A stretch of DNA of 42,506 bases from Deltaproteobacteria bacterium (GCA_013151235.1 JAADIO010000042.1:1-42506), one strand, 5' to 3'. Counted from the first letter of the stretch, positions 9,179 to 18,265 are shown. Translations and numbers: made by a program. Notes: a model not told the origin generated them from the letters alone.

Positions 9179-9458
9179 TTGTTTTGGCTGACTTCATCCC
9201 TGTGTATGGGGAAATGCTTGCCGGACGGGTCCTGCGAGATGAGACATTTTGAGACGGTTCTCCCGAGTTGATCTGAAATCTTTTAAGATTCAAGAGGTTA
9301 ACCAAGGGTAGGAAACGTTGGGGCTGGGGTGAAATGGGACTGAAGAGAAGCGGTATTGTAGATATTGCGGGTCTAGGCCGAAGAAGATTTTCCCCTGTCC
9401 GGTTTGGCGGAAAGTTTTCGGGACGGCTGCCGGACCCTGTTCTTCTGCAGGGGCGGTC

Positions 9459-10463
9459 CTAACGGTGCAGGAAGAGATCGGGGTCTTTGTACGGATGGCA
9501 CCGGCTGCAGGTCTTTCGTGCCGCTGTTTTCGTCAGCTTCCACAGGTGGGGTTTGTGGCATATCGTACATTGGATGCCGACCTGCTTGATATGAAGGAAA
9601 TGTCCCCCGACCTTCCGGATCTTTCGGTGGCATTTCAGGCAGTCGGACATCCCCGGCCTGACTTTTTCATGAGGCTTGTGGCAGATATAACACCGGAACA
9701 TCATCGGCGCATTCTTCGGAAACACAACGCCGAGGCTGGAGGCTTTCCTGACCATTCCCGGATCCGGCGTGAAGTATCTGGTGTCTACCGTCGGAGCCAG
9801 CCGGGCGATTCGGGCCCGGATCTCGGCATTGCCGTGACAGGTCAGGCATTTCCCGCGATCCGGCCGGATGTTCTCCGTTTTGTCGGTGTGGCAGGCAAGA
9901 CAAGCCAGCCCGGCCATGCCGAGCCCGTGGACCTTCTTCCCGGTATGACATTTCAGACAGAATCGTCCGCTGGGGAGAAATTGATGGAGACCGGTCTTCT
10001 CCTTCGAGTCCTTGATGTAGCCGTGGCACTTTGAGCATTCAATCTTTTCAATGAAAACATGTTTGGCGTGCAGCTCTGATTTTGCAATATCCTCCGCGTT
10101 TTCGTATCCTTTCTTCTTGTCCCAGTGACATTTAAAGCACATCTTCCAGGGGACGACGACCTTGCCGTGACGGTCACCGACGGCTTTCGGTCTGTTGATC
10201 AGTGCCATCAGAAGCATCCGGTTTCGTTCGGCCCGGGTGGCATAATGGCATTCATGACAGTTCACGTTTTTGTGTACGCTGCCGGCCCAGGCGTTATAGG
10301 CCTGCTGCATGAGGTGGCAGCTGACACAGAATCTGGGGTTGTTTTCCGTAAAGTCGTGTACGTGGTAGACAACGGCCCCCCCGCCGAAGAGAATGACAAG
10401 GATCAGAACGGTGATGATGAGGCGTGCGCTTCCAGTCTCCCAGGCCCGTACGAGTTTCATCAT
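9459..10463 (-). CDS. Eleven-heme membrane-anchored cytochrome c (NapC/NirT-type N-terminus)
   Basis: The 334-residue protein starts with an uncleaved-type membrane anchor (about residues 15-35, LIITVLILVILFGGGAVVY). It then has eleven CxxCH heme-c motifs: CVSCH, CHECH, CFKCH, CSKCH, CLKCH, CLACH, CLTCH, CYICH, CLKCH, CTICH and CSRCH. The first part (FCVSCHLMQQAYNAWAGSVH) matches the NapC/NirT/NrfH quinol-oxidising family, which takes electrons from menaquinol. The extra hemes would form a periplasmic wire to a reductase or extracellular acceptor not encoded here. The start ATG at 10463 follows GAAGGAGGTTCC; the longer frame to 10658 has no such site. It has a good sigma-70 promoter upstream. 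The terminal acceptor is unknown. Confidence 0.9.
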   Translation of the reverse strand: MMKLVRAWETGSARLIITVLILVILFGGGAVVYHVHDFTENNPRFCVSCHLMQQAYNAWAGSVHKNVNCHECHYATRAERNRMLLMALINRPKAVGDRHGKVVVPWKMCFKCHWDKKKGYENAEDIAKSELHAKHVFIEKIECSKCHGYIKDSKEKTGLHQFLPSGRFCLKCHTGKKVHGLGMAGLACLACHTDKTENIRPDRGKCLTCHGNAEIRARIARLAPTVDTRYFTPDPGMVRKASSLGVVFPKNAPMMFRCYICHKPHEKVRPGMSDCLKCHRKIRKVGGHFLHIKQVGIQCTICHKPHLWKLTKTAARKTCSRCHPYKDPDLFLHR

Positions 10464-10533
10464 GGAACCTCCTTCGCAGATAAACAATGCAGGATGGTCC
10501 CTTGTTTGATCGATGTAAGATATATCATTTTGT

Positions 10534-10561
10534 ATTATATGACCGTCCGGAGAATCGTCAA
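10534..10561 (-). promoter_or_regulatory. Sigma-70 promoter for the multiheme cytochrome
   Basis: The minus strand has TTGACG (10561-10556), a 16-bp spacer and a perfect TATAAT (10539-10534). This gives a leader of about 65 nt to the cytochrome ATG at 10463. It lies in the 366-bp divergent gap before radC. Confidence 0.7.
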
Positions 10562-10627
10562 GCCCGTCCCGGTCTTTTTTTTGTCCGGAGCTGTCTTGAT
10601 GTATCCGGAGGGGCCGCAGTCTATTCA

Positions 10628-10690
10628 CAAATACGGTAGTCTGTCTCTGTACGCGCAAACGGGCTTTCTTGGAGCGTTACCGTATTTTTG
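10628..10690. repeat. Inverted repeat in the cytochrome-radC divergent gap
   Basis: The arms CAAATACGGTA (10628-10638) and TACCGTATTTTTG (10678-10690) pair over 9-11 bp around a 39-nt loop. The T-run on the plus strand makes a weak terminator-like or cruciform structure, but no plus-strand gene ends here. No clear promoter for radC was recognised in the remaining 140 bp. Confidence 0.45.
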
Positions 10691-10829
10691 AACAGGACCG
10701 CTCAGAAAAGAATCCTTTCGACTGATCCAACGGGGTGTTTCTTCGCGCTAATCTTCTTGACGTGATATAAGAGAATGGATTACCTTGCAAGCATTTGGAT
10801 ACTCTTTCTATGGAAGGAAGGAGCGGCAG

Positions 10830-11555
10830 ATGTTGCAGAAAAGGAATTTTCCCATCCCCGAGTGGCCGGAGGAGGAACGTCCCCGGGAAAGACTTTCCCG
10901 GTTCGGCCCGGCATCCCTTTCCGATGCCCAATTGATTGCCATTCTCCTCCGAACGGGGGACAGCCGCCGAAGCGCCGTCGGAGTGGCCATGGACCTCTTG
11001 ACCCGATTCCGGGATCTGAGGGAGTTGGGGCGGGCCGGTGTGAACGAGATTCGCCGGGTGCCCGGGATCGGAATGGCCAAGGCGGCACAGGTTGTGGCCG
11101 CGCTGGAACTCGGAAGGAGAATCCAGGCCTTCCCCCTGAAAGAGGGGGACCCGATTCGGGGGAGCCGGGATGTGTACGAGTCATGCCATCCCTACATGCG
11201 TGACCTTCGAAAGGAGGTCTTCCGTGTTCTGCTTTTGAATGGGAAGAACCGGGTGATCCGCACCGTGACTGTTTCGGAAGGGGGGCTGACCTCCTGTCCG
11301 GTGCATCCCCGCGAAGTCTTTGAGCCGGCGATCCGAGAATCTTCGGCTGCCGTACTTCTGGTACACAATCACCCCAGCGGGGATCCTTCTCCCAGCCGGG
11401 AAGATATTGAAATCAGCCGTCGACTGTCGGAGGCGGGTGAAATGATCGGGATCCCCGTCCTTGATCATGTCGTGATGGGGGATGGGAAATACTTCAGTTT
11501 TGTTGATCAGGGGCTGATGGAGTCCGGGCGAAGCGGGAAAGGAGAGCGGTGTTGA
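10830..11555 (+). CDS. radC: RadC family JAB/JAMM protein
   Basis: The 241-residue protein has an N-terminal helix-hairpin-helix region (VPGIGMAKAAQVVAALELG). The RadC JAMM metal motif follows as LLVHNHPSGDPSPSREDIEI, then LDHVVMGDGKYFSFVDQG. RadC proteins are conserved putative metal-dependent DNA-processing or deubiquitinase-like enzymes of unsettled function. I chose ATG 10830 (MLQKRNFPIPEWP) because GGAAGGAGCGGCAG lies just before it; a longer frame begins at 10785. Its stop overlaps the GTG start of glnD, so the two are coupled. Confidence 0.93.
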   Translation: MLQKRNFPIPEWPEEERPRERLSRFGPASLSDAQLIAILLRTGDSRRSAVGVAMDLLTRFRDLRELGRAGVNEIRRVPGIGMAKAAQVVAALELGRRIQAFPLKEGDPIRGSRDVYESCHPYMRDLRKEVFRVLLLNGKNRVIRTVTVSEGGLTSCPVHPREVFEPAIRESSAAVLLVHNHPSGDPSPSREDIEISRRLSEAGEMIGIPVLDHVVMGDGKYFSFVDQGLMESGRSGKGERC

Positions 11556-14320
11556 CGGGTGGCGCGGAGAACCCGGTGGAGAAGTTCCGGGCGGATTATC
11601 TTGCATCCCTTCGGGAGAAGATCATTCGAGCAGATCTCTCTCTTTCAAAGATGAAGGACCGGCAGGCCTTTGTTTTGTTCATGAAGGAGGCCCATCGGAA
11701 GGGGCGGGAAGAGATCCGGAAACTCCATCTGGACGGTGCCGGAGGGGCCGAGGTGGTATACCGGATTACGGCATGGACCGACGCTGTTCTGATTCTTCTT
11801 TTTGACTTTGCCCACACCCTGACCGACCGGAAATCGGGAGAGGTTTCCTGTGCTCTGCTGGCGATCGGCGGCTACGGGCGGGGAGAGTTGAATCCCTATT
11901 CCGATCTTGATGTCATGTTTCTGACCCGCGGTGGAATTGATCCGGTAAGCCGGAATCTGTCGGAGAACAGTCTCTATCTCATGTGGGACTTGAACCTCGA
12001 TATCGGTCACGGGATCCGGAGTATTTCCGACTGCGTCTCCCTGGCCGCCTCCGACATCAAGGCCAAGACTTCCCTGATGGAGTCCCGTTTTCTTGCCGGC
12101 GACCGTAACTGTTTTGAAGATTTTCTTTCCGCCTCATGCACCCGGATCCTTCCCCGTAATGCGGCGGCCTATCTGCGGACGAAGATCGGCGATGTTCATG
12201 ATCGGCACAAGAAGTTCGGCGGTTCCCTTTATATGAAAGAGCCCCATGTCAAGGAAGGGGTTGGGGGGCTGCGGGATATTCACACTGCCTTCTGGGTTGC
12301 CAAGGTCAAGTATGGAGTGAATTCACTGGAAGAGTTGCAGGAACGAGGAGTGGTCTCCGGAAAAGAAGAGGAGATTCTCCGTCATGCCAAGGAATTTCTC
12401 TGGAAGGTGCGGAACCACCTGCACTATGTGAGCGGTCGTCGTAACGATCTGCTTTCGATGGAGATGCAAGAGGAGGTTGCCACCTTTCTCAAATACCGCG
12501 ACTTTAAACATACATTGGCCGTGGAACGGTGCATGCGGGGCTACTATCTGCACACCCGGAATATCCATTACCTGACCTCTCTATTGGTGAACCGCTGCGC
12601 GGCCTCGCTGCAGCGGAAATGGTTCGGTGGTTTTTCCTGGAAGAGGAAGAAGGTCGGTTCGGGGTTTGCAATCGTCGGCCGGCAACTCTGTGTTCCGGAG
12701 GGACGGGAGAACTTCTTCCGGGAAGATCCGGCCCGGATCATGGAGATTTTTGCCCTGTCGCAGCGCTACCGGGTCTCTCTTGCCGATGCCACCCGCGAGA
12801 AGATCCTTTCCTCCCTGGGACTGGTGAACCATGAATTCCGGAATTCCGACCGAGTGACGACACTCTTTCTGCAGATCCTCGGTCATGGAGAGAAGATTGT
12901 TGCAACCCTCCGGCGGATGCATGAGCTGCGTTTTTTAGGCAAGTACCTCCCCGAGTTCGGTGCCCTGACGGCCCTGGTGCAGCATGAAATTTACCATGCC
13001 TATACGGTGGATGAGCACACCCTGATGGCCCTCGATTATCTGGAACGATTGCGCGGCAGTCCCTATCCGGACGAACGGTTCTATGCCTCCCTCTTCAGCG
13101 AAGTGGGAAACCCGGCGCTCCTCTTTCTCTCGCTTCTGCTGCATGATATCGGCAAGGCCATGGGCGCGGGGCATGTTCACCGCGGGGGGAAGGCGGTCCC
13201 CGCAATCATGCATCGTATGGGGCTCTCCCGGGAGGATGCGCGGACCGTGGAATTCCTTGTTCGCAATCACCTGGTGATGGCCCACCTCTCACAGCGGAGA
13301 GATCTCCACGACCTCAAGTTGATTGCCCAGTTGGCCCGTGTTGTGGGCAACAGGGAACGCCTTTGCATGCTGACCCTGATGACCTATTGCGACAGCCGGG
13401 GGGTGGGGCCGGACCTCTGGAATCCCTGGAAAGATTCGCTTCTCCGGGAGCTTTTTTCCCGTACCCGGGATTTCCTCCAGTCCGATGCCGGACAGTCTAT
13501 GATGGAGATTTCGGCCGTTTCTCTGAAAAAGATCCGGGAGCGGATCCTCAAAGAGGGTAAGGATCTCTATGGCGAAGAAGAAACCGAACGAATTCTCAAC
13601 AGCTTTTCTCCGGCCTATCTCCTTTCCACGCCGCAGCGGTTGGTCATGAAACATCTCTCCATGATCCGGACCGTTGAAAAAGAGGGGCTGGTGGTCGATT
13701 GGGAACATGTTCCGGAAAAGGGATTTACGGAATTGAATATCTGTACCTATGATTCCGACACTCCCGGTCTTTTTTCCCGGATAGCAGGGATACTGGCCTC
13801 GAAAGGGATCAATATCTTAGGTGCTCGCATCGGGACCACCCGTTGGGGGGTAGTGATCGATTGTGTTCACATTGCCCCGCCTCAGGAATCGATGCGGGAA
13901 GATCCGAACTATCGTCAGGAGATCCGGGATGCCGTTCGGGCTGTGGTGCAAAAGACCCGGCGGGTTGAAGAGATGCTGGTGGAACATTATCCGCCTTCCT
14001 ATCTGAGGAAAAAAACAAAGCGGAGAATTCCGCCCCGGGTCCGGTTCGACAATGAAGTCTCTGAAGAGTATACGGTCATCGATGTCTATGCGGAAGACCG
14101 GATCGGGCTTCTTTATCGGATGACGGCTGCATTGGCTGATGTCGGGGTTCACATCCATTCCGCCAAGGTTACGACTGAAATGGACCGGGCCATCGATGCT
14201 TTTTATGTGACCGACATTTTTGGAGACCGGATCACCGATGAGGAGAAGCTTGCCGGGATTCGGGAACATCTTCTGGACTCCCTGGCGCAGGGCCGGGAAA
14301 CGCATTCCGCAGAAGCGTAG
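11549..14320 (+). CDS. glnD: Bifunctional [protein-PII] uridylyltransferase / uridylyl-removing enzyme
   Basis: This 923-residue GlnD adds UMP to, and removes it from, the PII nitrogen-signalling protein in response to glutamine. The order is typical. The nucleotidyltransferase motif GGYGRGELNPYSDLDVMFL lies near residue 107, the HD hydrolase motif LLHDIGK near 531, and two C-terminal ACT domains near 725-800 (LFSRIAGILASKGINILGAR) and 845-915 (RIGLLYRMTAALADVGVHIH). It begins with GTG at 11549, preceded by AAAGGAGAGCG, and overlaps the end of radC by 7 bp. Neither glnB nor amtB is nearby. Length is slightly above the usual 860-890. Confidence 0.97.
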   Translation: MLTGGAENPVEKFRADYLASLREKIIRADLSLSKMKDRQAFVLFMKEAHRKGREEIRKLHLDGAGGAEVVYRITAWTDAVLILLFDFAHTLTDRKSGEVSCALLAIGGYGRGELNPYSDLDVMFLTRGGIDPVSRNLSENSLYLMWDLNLDIGHGIRSISDCVSLAASDIKAKTSLMESRFLAGDRNCFEDFLSASCTRILPRNAAAYLRTKIGDVHDRHKKFGGSLYMKEPHVKEGVGGLRDIHTAFWVAKVKYGVNSLEELQERGVVSGKEEEILRHAKEFLWKVRNHLHYVSGRRNDLLSMEMQEEVATFLKYRDFKHTLAVERCMRGYYLHTRNIHYLTSLLVNRCAASLQRKWFGGFSWKRKKVGSGFAIVGRQLCVPEGRENFFREDPARIMEIFALSQRYRVSLADATREKILSSLGLVNHEFRNSDRVTTLFLQILGHGEKIVATLRRMHELRFLGKYLPEFGALTALVQHEIYHAYTVDEHTLMALDYLERLRGSPYPDERFYASLFSEVGNPALLFLSLLLHDIGKAMGAGHVHRGGKAVPAIMHRMGLSREDARTVEFLVRNHLVMAHLSQRRDLHDLKLIAQLARVVGNRERLCMLTLMTYCDSRGVGPDLWNPWKDSLLRELFSRTRDFLQSDAGQSMMEISAVSLKKIRERILKEGKDLYGEEETERILNSFSPAYLLSTPQRLVMKHLSMIRTVEKEGLVVDWEHVPEKGFTELNICTYDSDTPGLFSRIAGILASKGINILGARIGTTRWGVVIDCVHIAPPQESMREDPNYRQEIRDAVRAVVQKTRRVEEMLVEHYPPSYLRKKTKRRIPPRVRFDNEVSEEYTVIDVYAEDRIGLLYRMTAALADVGVHIHSAKVTTEMDRAIDAFYVTDIFGDRITDEEKLAGIREHLLDSLAQGRETHSAEA

Positions 14321-14335
14321 CGGGGGATTCCGGTC

Positions 14336-14364
14336 TTGACCCGGATGCGGTTTTCGTGTAGATT
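14336..14364 (+). promoter_or_regulatory. Sigma-70 promoter upstream of glgC
   Basis: TTGACC (14336-14341), a 17-bp spacer and TAGATT (14359-14364) lie in the 127-bp gap between glnD and glgC. The implied leader is about 77 nt. Confidence 0.55.
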
Positions 14365-14447
14365 TTTGATTTATAAGAGAAAGATGGTTGAGACGTCCCG
14401 TGGAAGTGGACGTTCAAATCTCCGCAGTCGTGTAGAAGGGACAACGG

Positions 14448-15695
14448 GTGGTCCAGGGTCGAGTCTCCTTGCAAAAAAGTGATGTACTTGCCGTCATTAT
14501 GGCCGGCGGGAAGGGGAGCCGCCTCTTCCCGTTGACCGTAGACCGGGCCAAGCCGGCCGTTCCTTTCGGCGGGAAATACAGGATAATCGATTTTACACTC
14601 AGTAATTGTATCAACTCCGGGATCAAAAGGGCCTTCGTTCTGACCCAATACAAGTCTTATTCCCTGGAACGGCATATCCGGCTTGGCTGGGGATTTCTCA
14701 GCAATGAGCTGCACGAATTCATCGTTCCGATCCCGCCGCAGCAGCGTGTCGATGCGACCTGGTACAAGGGGACGGCTGATGCCATTTATCAGAACTTCTA
14801 TTCCATCAAACAGGAAAATCCGAAGTATCTTCTGGTTCTGTCCGGGGACCACGTCTACAAAATGGATTACGCCGATCTGCTGCGTGAACACATCGCAAAA
14901 AAAGCCGATGCCACCGTGGCGGCCCTGGAGATCGACAAGTATGAGGCCCGGGAATTCGGGGTCCTCCAGGTGGATGCTGATCATCGGATCATCGGGTTCC
15001 AGGAGAAACCGGCAGATCCGATCCCCCTTCCGACGGATCCCGATGTTTGTCTCATTTCTCTCGGGGTTTATGTTTTCAGTCTTCCTCCGTTGATGAAGGA
15101 GCTGGAGGAGGATGCCGGCAGGAAAGATTCTTCTCATGATTTCGGAAAGAATATCATTCCCAAGATGACACGTGAGCGGAATGTCTATGCCTACCCCTTC
15201 CGGAATAAAAAGAAAAACCGACCCGGATACTGGAGAGACGTAGGGACGCTTGATGCTTACTGGGAAGCGAACATGGACCTTGTTTCCGTCAGCCCCGTCT
15301 TCAATCTTTATGATTCGGACTGGCCGATCCGGACCTTCCCCGGGGTGGAACCGCCGGCCAAGTTCGTTTTCGCCCAGGAGTATTCCGGCGGACGGATGGG
15401 GGTTGCGCTCGATTCCATCGTTTGTGGCGGTTCCATCATCAGCGGCGGAAAGGTCCGGAATTCAGTCATCGGCGCCAATGTGCGGGTGAACAGTTTCTGT
15501 AATATCAGTCAGTCCGTTTTGATGGACAATGTGGAATTAGGACGGCATTCGCAGATCAAAAAGGCGATCATCGAAAAAGGAGTGAAGGTTCCTCCCAATT
15601 CGATCATCGGTTTTCATCCGGAAGAGGATGCCAAACATTATCATGTTACGGAATCGGGGATTGCCGTCATCACGCAGTCGGATCATATTGTTTAA
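14448..15695 (+). CDS. glgC: Glucose-1-phosphate adenylyltransferase
   Basis: The 415-residue enzyme makes ADP-glucose from glucose-1-phosphate and ATP, the committed step of glycogen synthesis. The nucleotide-binding signature [13 protein letters not shown], followed by [18 protein letters not shown], is at the N-terminus. [11 protein letters not shown] is the catalytic metal region, EKP near residue 190 is the sugar-phosphate contact, and the C-terminal third is a left-handed helix domain ([20 protein letters not shown]). The start is a GTG at 14448 with a weak AAGGG site; a TTG about 20 nt downstream is an alternative. No other glg genes are adjacent. The enzyme is usually allosterically controlled by glycolytic intermediates. 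Confidence 0.96.
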   Translation: MVQGRVSLQKSDVLAVIMAGGKGSRLFPLTVDRAKPAVPFGGKYRIIDFTLSNCINSGIKRAFVLTQYKSYSLERHIRLGWGFLSNELHEFIVPIPPQQRVDATWYKGTADAIYQNFYSIKQENPKYLLVLSGDHVYKMDYADLLREHIAKKADATVAALEIDKYEAREFGVLQVDADHRIIGFQEKPADPIPLPTDPDVCLISLGVYVFSLPPLMKELEEDAGRKDSSHDFGKNIIPKMTRERNVYAYPFRNKKKNRPGYWRDVGTLDAYWEANMDLVSVSPVFNLYDSDWPIRTFPGVEPPAKFVFAQEYSGGRMGVALDSIVCGGSIISGGKVRNSVIGANVRVNSFCNISQSVLMDNVELGRHSQIKKAIIEKGVKVPPNSIIGFHPEEDAKHYHVTESGIAVITQSDHIV

Positions 15696-15737
15696 GGGGG
15701 TTGTGATGGATGAGGGGGAGGGGAAATTGTATCGGGA

Positions 15738-16208
15738 GTGGAGACCGTGACGTTTGCAAGGAGCCTTCGTTATCTTTACCTCCACTTTGTCCGATATCGC
15801 CGTGAACCGGCGGAACTTGCACGGGGAATGGCCATCGGTGTTTTTGTCGGGTTTACTCCGCTCCTTGGGTTTCATATGGTTCTCGCCGTCACCTTGTCCA
15901 TGTTTTTTGAAGGGAACAAGATCATGGCTGCATTGGCGACCTGGATCGGCAACCCGCTCACCCTTCCCTTTATCTTCCCGTTGGAATATCTGGTCGGCCA
16001 TTGGCTTTTAGGGGGGGGGGCGCTCAATCTGCGGGGGCTTTCCAGGACCCCTTCCGCGATCCTGCATACGAGTTGGAACCTCCTGCTTCCTCTGAGTGTC
16101 GGCAGCCTGGTCCTGGGAAGTGCGGCGGCGGTTGTGGCCTATTTCCTGACGGCGCCTCTCTTCCGTTTTCTGCAGGAGCGGCATAAGAGAAGACGGAGGA
16201 CGACATGA
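15738..16208 (+). CDS. DUF2062 membrane protein
   Basis: The 156-residue protein matches the DUF2062 pattern: a basic N-terminus, then ELARGMAIGVFVGFTPLLGFH, then IGNPLTLPFIFPLEYLVG. It has at least three hydrophobic segments and an RHKRRRR cytoplasmic tail. Function is unknown; DUF2062 proteins often occur near glycan or lipid modification genes. The start is uncertain: GTG 15738 or GTG 15747. The gene contains a run of ten G at 16011-16020 in frame. It overlaps the next gene by 4 bp (ATGA), indicating an operon. Confidence 0.82.
   Translation: METVTFARSLRYLYLHFVRYRREPAELARGMAIGVFVGFTPLLGFHMVLAVTLSMFFEGNKIMAALATWIGNPLTLPFIFPLEYLVGHWLLGGGALNLRGLSRTPSAILHTSWNLLLPLSVGSLVLGSAAAVVAYFLTAPLFRFLQERHKRRRRTT
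16011..16020 (+). repeat. Homopolymer tract of ten G inside the DUF2062 gene
   Basis: Ten consecutive G encode part of a Leu-Gly-Gly-Gly-Ala stretch. In the assembled sequence the frame stays open through it. Slippage here would shift frame into early stops, so it is either a phase-variation candidate or a spot prone to sequencing error. Confidence 0.6.
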
Positions 16209-16984
16209 ATCGTGCAAGACCGCCGTGGAGCCTCAGCGGATACTGCATTATGATTTTCTATCTGGTGCCGGCCCGTCGAGCGGAGGAATTGGTTCCCTCT
16301 CCCCTTGAGGTCTCGGAAGTGGTTCCGGGGGCTACGCTGGGCGGCCTCTATGCCGCCCTCTATCAGACCGGAGAGGTCGGCCCGTTCAGCGAGTTCAGTG
16401 CCTTTCCGGCCCTTGTTCGATATGGAAAGAGGCGGGGGTTCTATGCCCCCTTTTCCATGGTGGAGTCCCTCGATGATCTTCCCGGATACCGGGGGGCCTG
16501 GGGCCTGCGCAAAGAGTGTGCTTCTTTTGAATGGCGGGAGGACGGTGGACACTATGGTCTGGATGTACTCTGCGGGACGCAGAAGATTGTTTCCATACAA
16601 CTGAGTTCACATCGGTTGACACTTCCCATCCGGGTTTCCTTCCCCTTTTTCCATGTCCGCTCACGGGGGGTGGTCTCCTACCATGCCGACTATGCGGCCC
16701 GTGTTCATCTCTCCTCTTCATCGGTTGACATCCCTGCGGAGAGTCCTTTGACGGAATACGGACTGAAACGGAAATTGATGACGACCTTGTGGGAATCCAC
16801 AAAAATTCTGTTGCATCCCCCGGAATCGGAAAAGAACATCGTGATCCAGGAAGGGGCTTCAGAGGGGATCTTTCGTGTCGGTGCTTTGCCGACCGACCTT
16901 GGGCGCGAGCCAAACTCCGTTGAGAACCCCCCATCGGTTTTTGCCGCACAACGGGAAAAACGGCGAAAACCGGTAGTGGTTTAG
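16205..16984 (+). CDS. Acetoacetate decarboxylase-like protein
   Basis: The 259-residue protein resembles the acetoacetate-decarboxylase superfamily: PPWSLSGYCIMIFYLVP, then LGGLYAALYQTGEVGPFSEF, then VESLDDLPGYRGAWGLRKECA. The Lys in WGLRKECA is where the family places its Schiff-base lysine pair. Here only one Lys is present, so decarboxylase activity is doubtful. Many such homologues bind or act on other keto acids or have no known role. It starts with an ATG overlapping the DUF2062 stop and is followed 9 bp later by holA. Cytoplasmic, with no signal peptide. Family moderately sure; function unknown. Confidence 0.65.
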   Translation: MNRARPPWSLSGYCIMIFYLVPARRAEELVPSPLEVSEVVPGATLGGLYAALYQTGEVGPFSEFSAFPALVRYGKRRGFYAPFSMVESLDDLPGYRGAWGLRKECASFEWREDGGHYGLDVLCGTQKIVSIQLSSHRLTLPIRVSFPFFHVRSRGVVSYHADYAARVHLSSSSVDIPAESPLTEYGLKRKLMTTLWESTKILLHPPESEKNIVIQEGASEGIFRVGALPTDLGREPNSVENPPSVFAAQREKRRKPVVV

Positions 16985-16993
16985 GGGCTTTTT

Positions 16994-18037
16994 ATGAAAC
17001 CGGACCAATTCCAAAAAGATCTCCGCAGAGGCAATATTCCTCCGATCTGCCTGCTCTATGGCGAAGAGAGATTGCTGATCGGCGAGGCACTGAACAGCAT
17101 CCGAAAAAACATCTCCACAAGGCAGGGAGAGACCCCGGAGGAAGAAATTTTTTATGGCGGAGAGTCTGATCCCGCCTCGATTCTCCAGTCTCTCCGGACC
17201 TTCTCTCTTTTTGCTGCAAACAAGCTGATTGTCGTGAAGGATTTTCACCGGATGAATGATGCCGGCAGGAACCTCTTCCTCGGTTACCTCGAAGACACGT
17301 CGGAGAATACGTGGCTCGTCCTTCTTGCGGAGAAGGTCGATCTCCGCAAGAAGTTCTACGCCCGTTTACAGAAAAAGAAGTTCCCGGTCGTACGGTTTTA
17401 TCATCCCTATGATGCTGCGGCCACGGAGCGGTGGATCCGGGGCTATCTCAAGGCATACGGTTTCGGCATCGATCGGGAGGCGATCCGTTTCCTCTATGAG
17501 GCCCACGGCAGAGAGTTGCAGATCCTCAAAAATGAACTGGACAAACTGATGCTCTACCGGGGGAAAACGGGCGAGATTGATTTGTCTGATGTGGCCGGGA
17601 TCAGCGGTCAGTCTCGTGAGTACACACCTTTCGAGCTGGCTGATGTCCTTGCGGACCGCAACCTCGAAGGTGCCCTGCGGATTTTTCATCGTCTTACGGA
17701 GGACGGCGCACCGCCGGTTCTCCTCCACGCGATCCTGATCTCGAAGATACGGAAACTCCGCCAGGGAAAATGCCTGGAAGAGGAGGGAGCCACGGACCGG
17801 GAGATCCTTGCCGCCCTCGGGGTCCGTTTTCAGGGGGATCGTTTCCTGAGACAGTGCAGAGGATTCACCGGAGAAACGCTGGAGGGGATCTATGAGGAAC
17901 TGTTGTCCCTGGATGCGGCGCTGAAAAGCAGTTGCAACCGGCCGGAGACTCTCATGGAACTTCTGATCTGCCGGATCTGCCGCGGCGAAGCGTTATGCTC
18001 CGGCGGAGATCCGGTTCACCTTTTTCGTGAGAATTGA
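16994..18037 (+). CDS. holA: DNA polymerase III subunit delta
   Basis: This 347-residue clamp-loader subunit opens the sliding clamp during replication. The N-terminal AAA+-like fold begins with PPICLLYGEERLLIGEAL. The ADILIV-like strand is replaced by KLIVVKDFHRMN, and the family feature ENTWLVLLAEKVDLRKKFY and the helical collar region (LADVLADRNLEGALRIFHRL) are present. Full length fits. The ATG follows AGGGGCTTTTT, a modest ribosome site. The last 45 bp overlap the end of rpsT on the opposite strand. Confidence 0.92.
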   Translation: MKPDQFQKDLRRGNIPPICLLYGEERLLIGEALNSIRKNISTRQGETPEEEIFYGGESDPASILQSLRTFSLFAANKLIVVKDFHRMNDAGRNLFLGYLEDTSENTWLVLLAEKVDLRKKFYARLQKKKFPVVRFYHPYDAAATERWIRGYLKAYGFGIDREAIRFLYEAHGRELQILKNELDKLMLYRGKTGEIDLSDVAGISGQSREYTPFELADVLADRNLEGALRIFHRLTEDGAPPVLLHAILISKIRKLRQGKCLEEEGATDREILAALGVRFQGDRFLRQCRGFTGETLEGIYEELLSLDAALKSSCNRPETLMELLICRICRGEALCSGGDPVHLFREN

Positions 18038-18265
18038 TTTCTTTCGTGCCGCCTTGTTTCTGTGAATCAGGCCCTTGGATGCGCTTTTGTCGAGAATCCT
18101 GACCGCATCGAGGAGGCAGGTCTTTGCCTTTTCACCATCCTTTTGTGCAATGGCCGTTTCCGCACTTTTTAGGATCGTCCGCATCCGGGACCGCTGCTGA
18201 CGGTTGCGTTCGTTTCGCTTCAGGTTTTGACGGGCCCTTTTGGCCGCTGACTTGTGATTTGCCAA
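17993..18265 (-). CDS. rpsT: 30S ribosomal protein S20
   Basis: The 90-residue basic protein starts MANHKSAAKRARQNLKRNE, a classic S20 N-terminus, and contains IHRNKAARKKSIL. It binds 16S rRNA early in 30S assembly. The ATG follows GGAGGAAGAATAC with an upstream sigma-70 promoter. Its 3' end overlaps the convergent holA gene by 45 bp. It is monocistronic. Confidence 0.97.
   Translation of the reverse strand: MANHKSAAKRARQNLKRNERNRQQRSRMRTILKSAETAIAQKDGEKAKTCLLDAVRILDKSASKGLIHRNKAARKKSILTKKVNRISAGA

Noticed and set aside
10740-10829. Promoter for radC around TTGACGTGATATAAG
   Set aside because: A TTGACG and a TATAAG are visible but overlap with wrong spacing, so no promoter was called.
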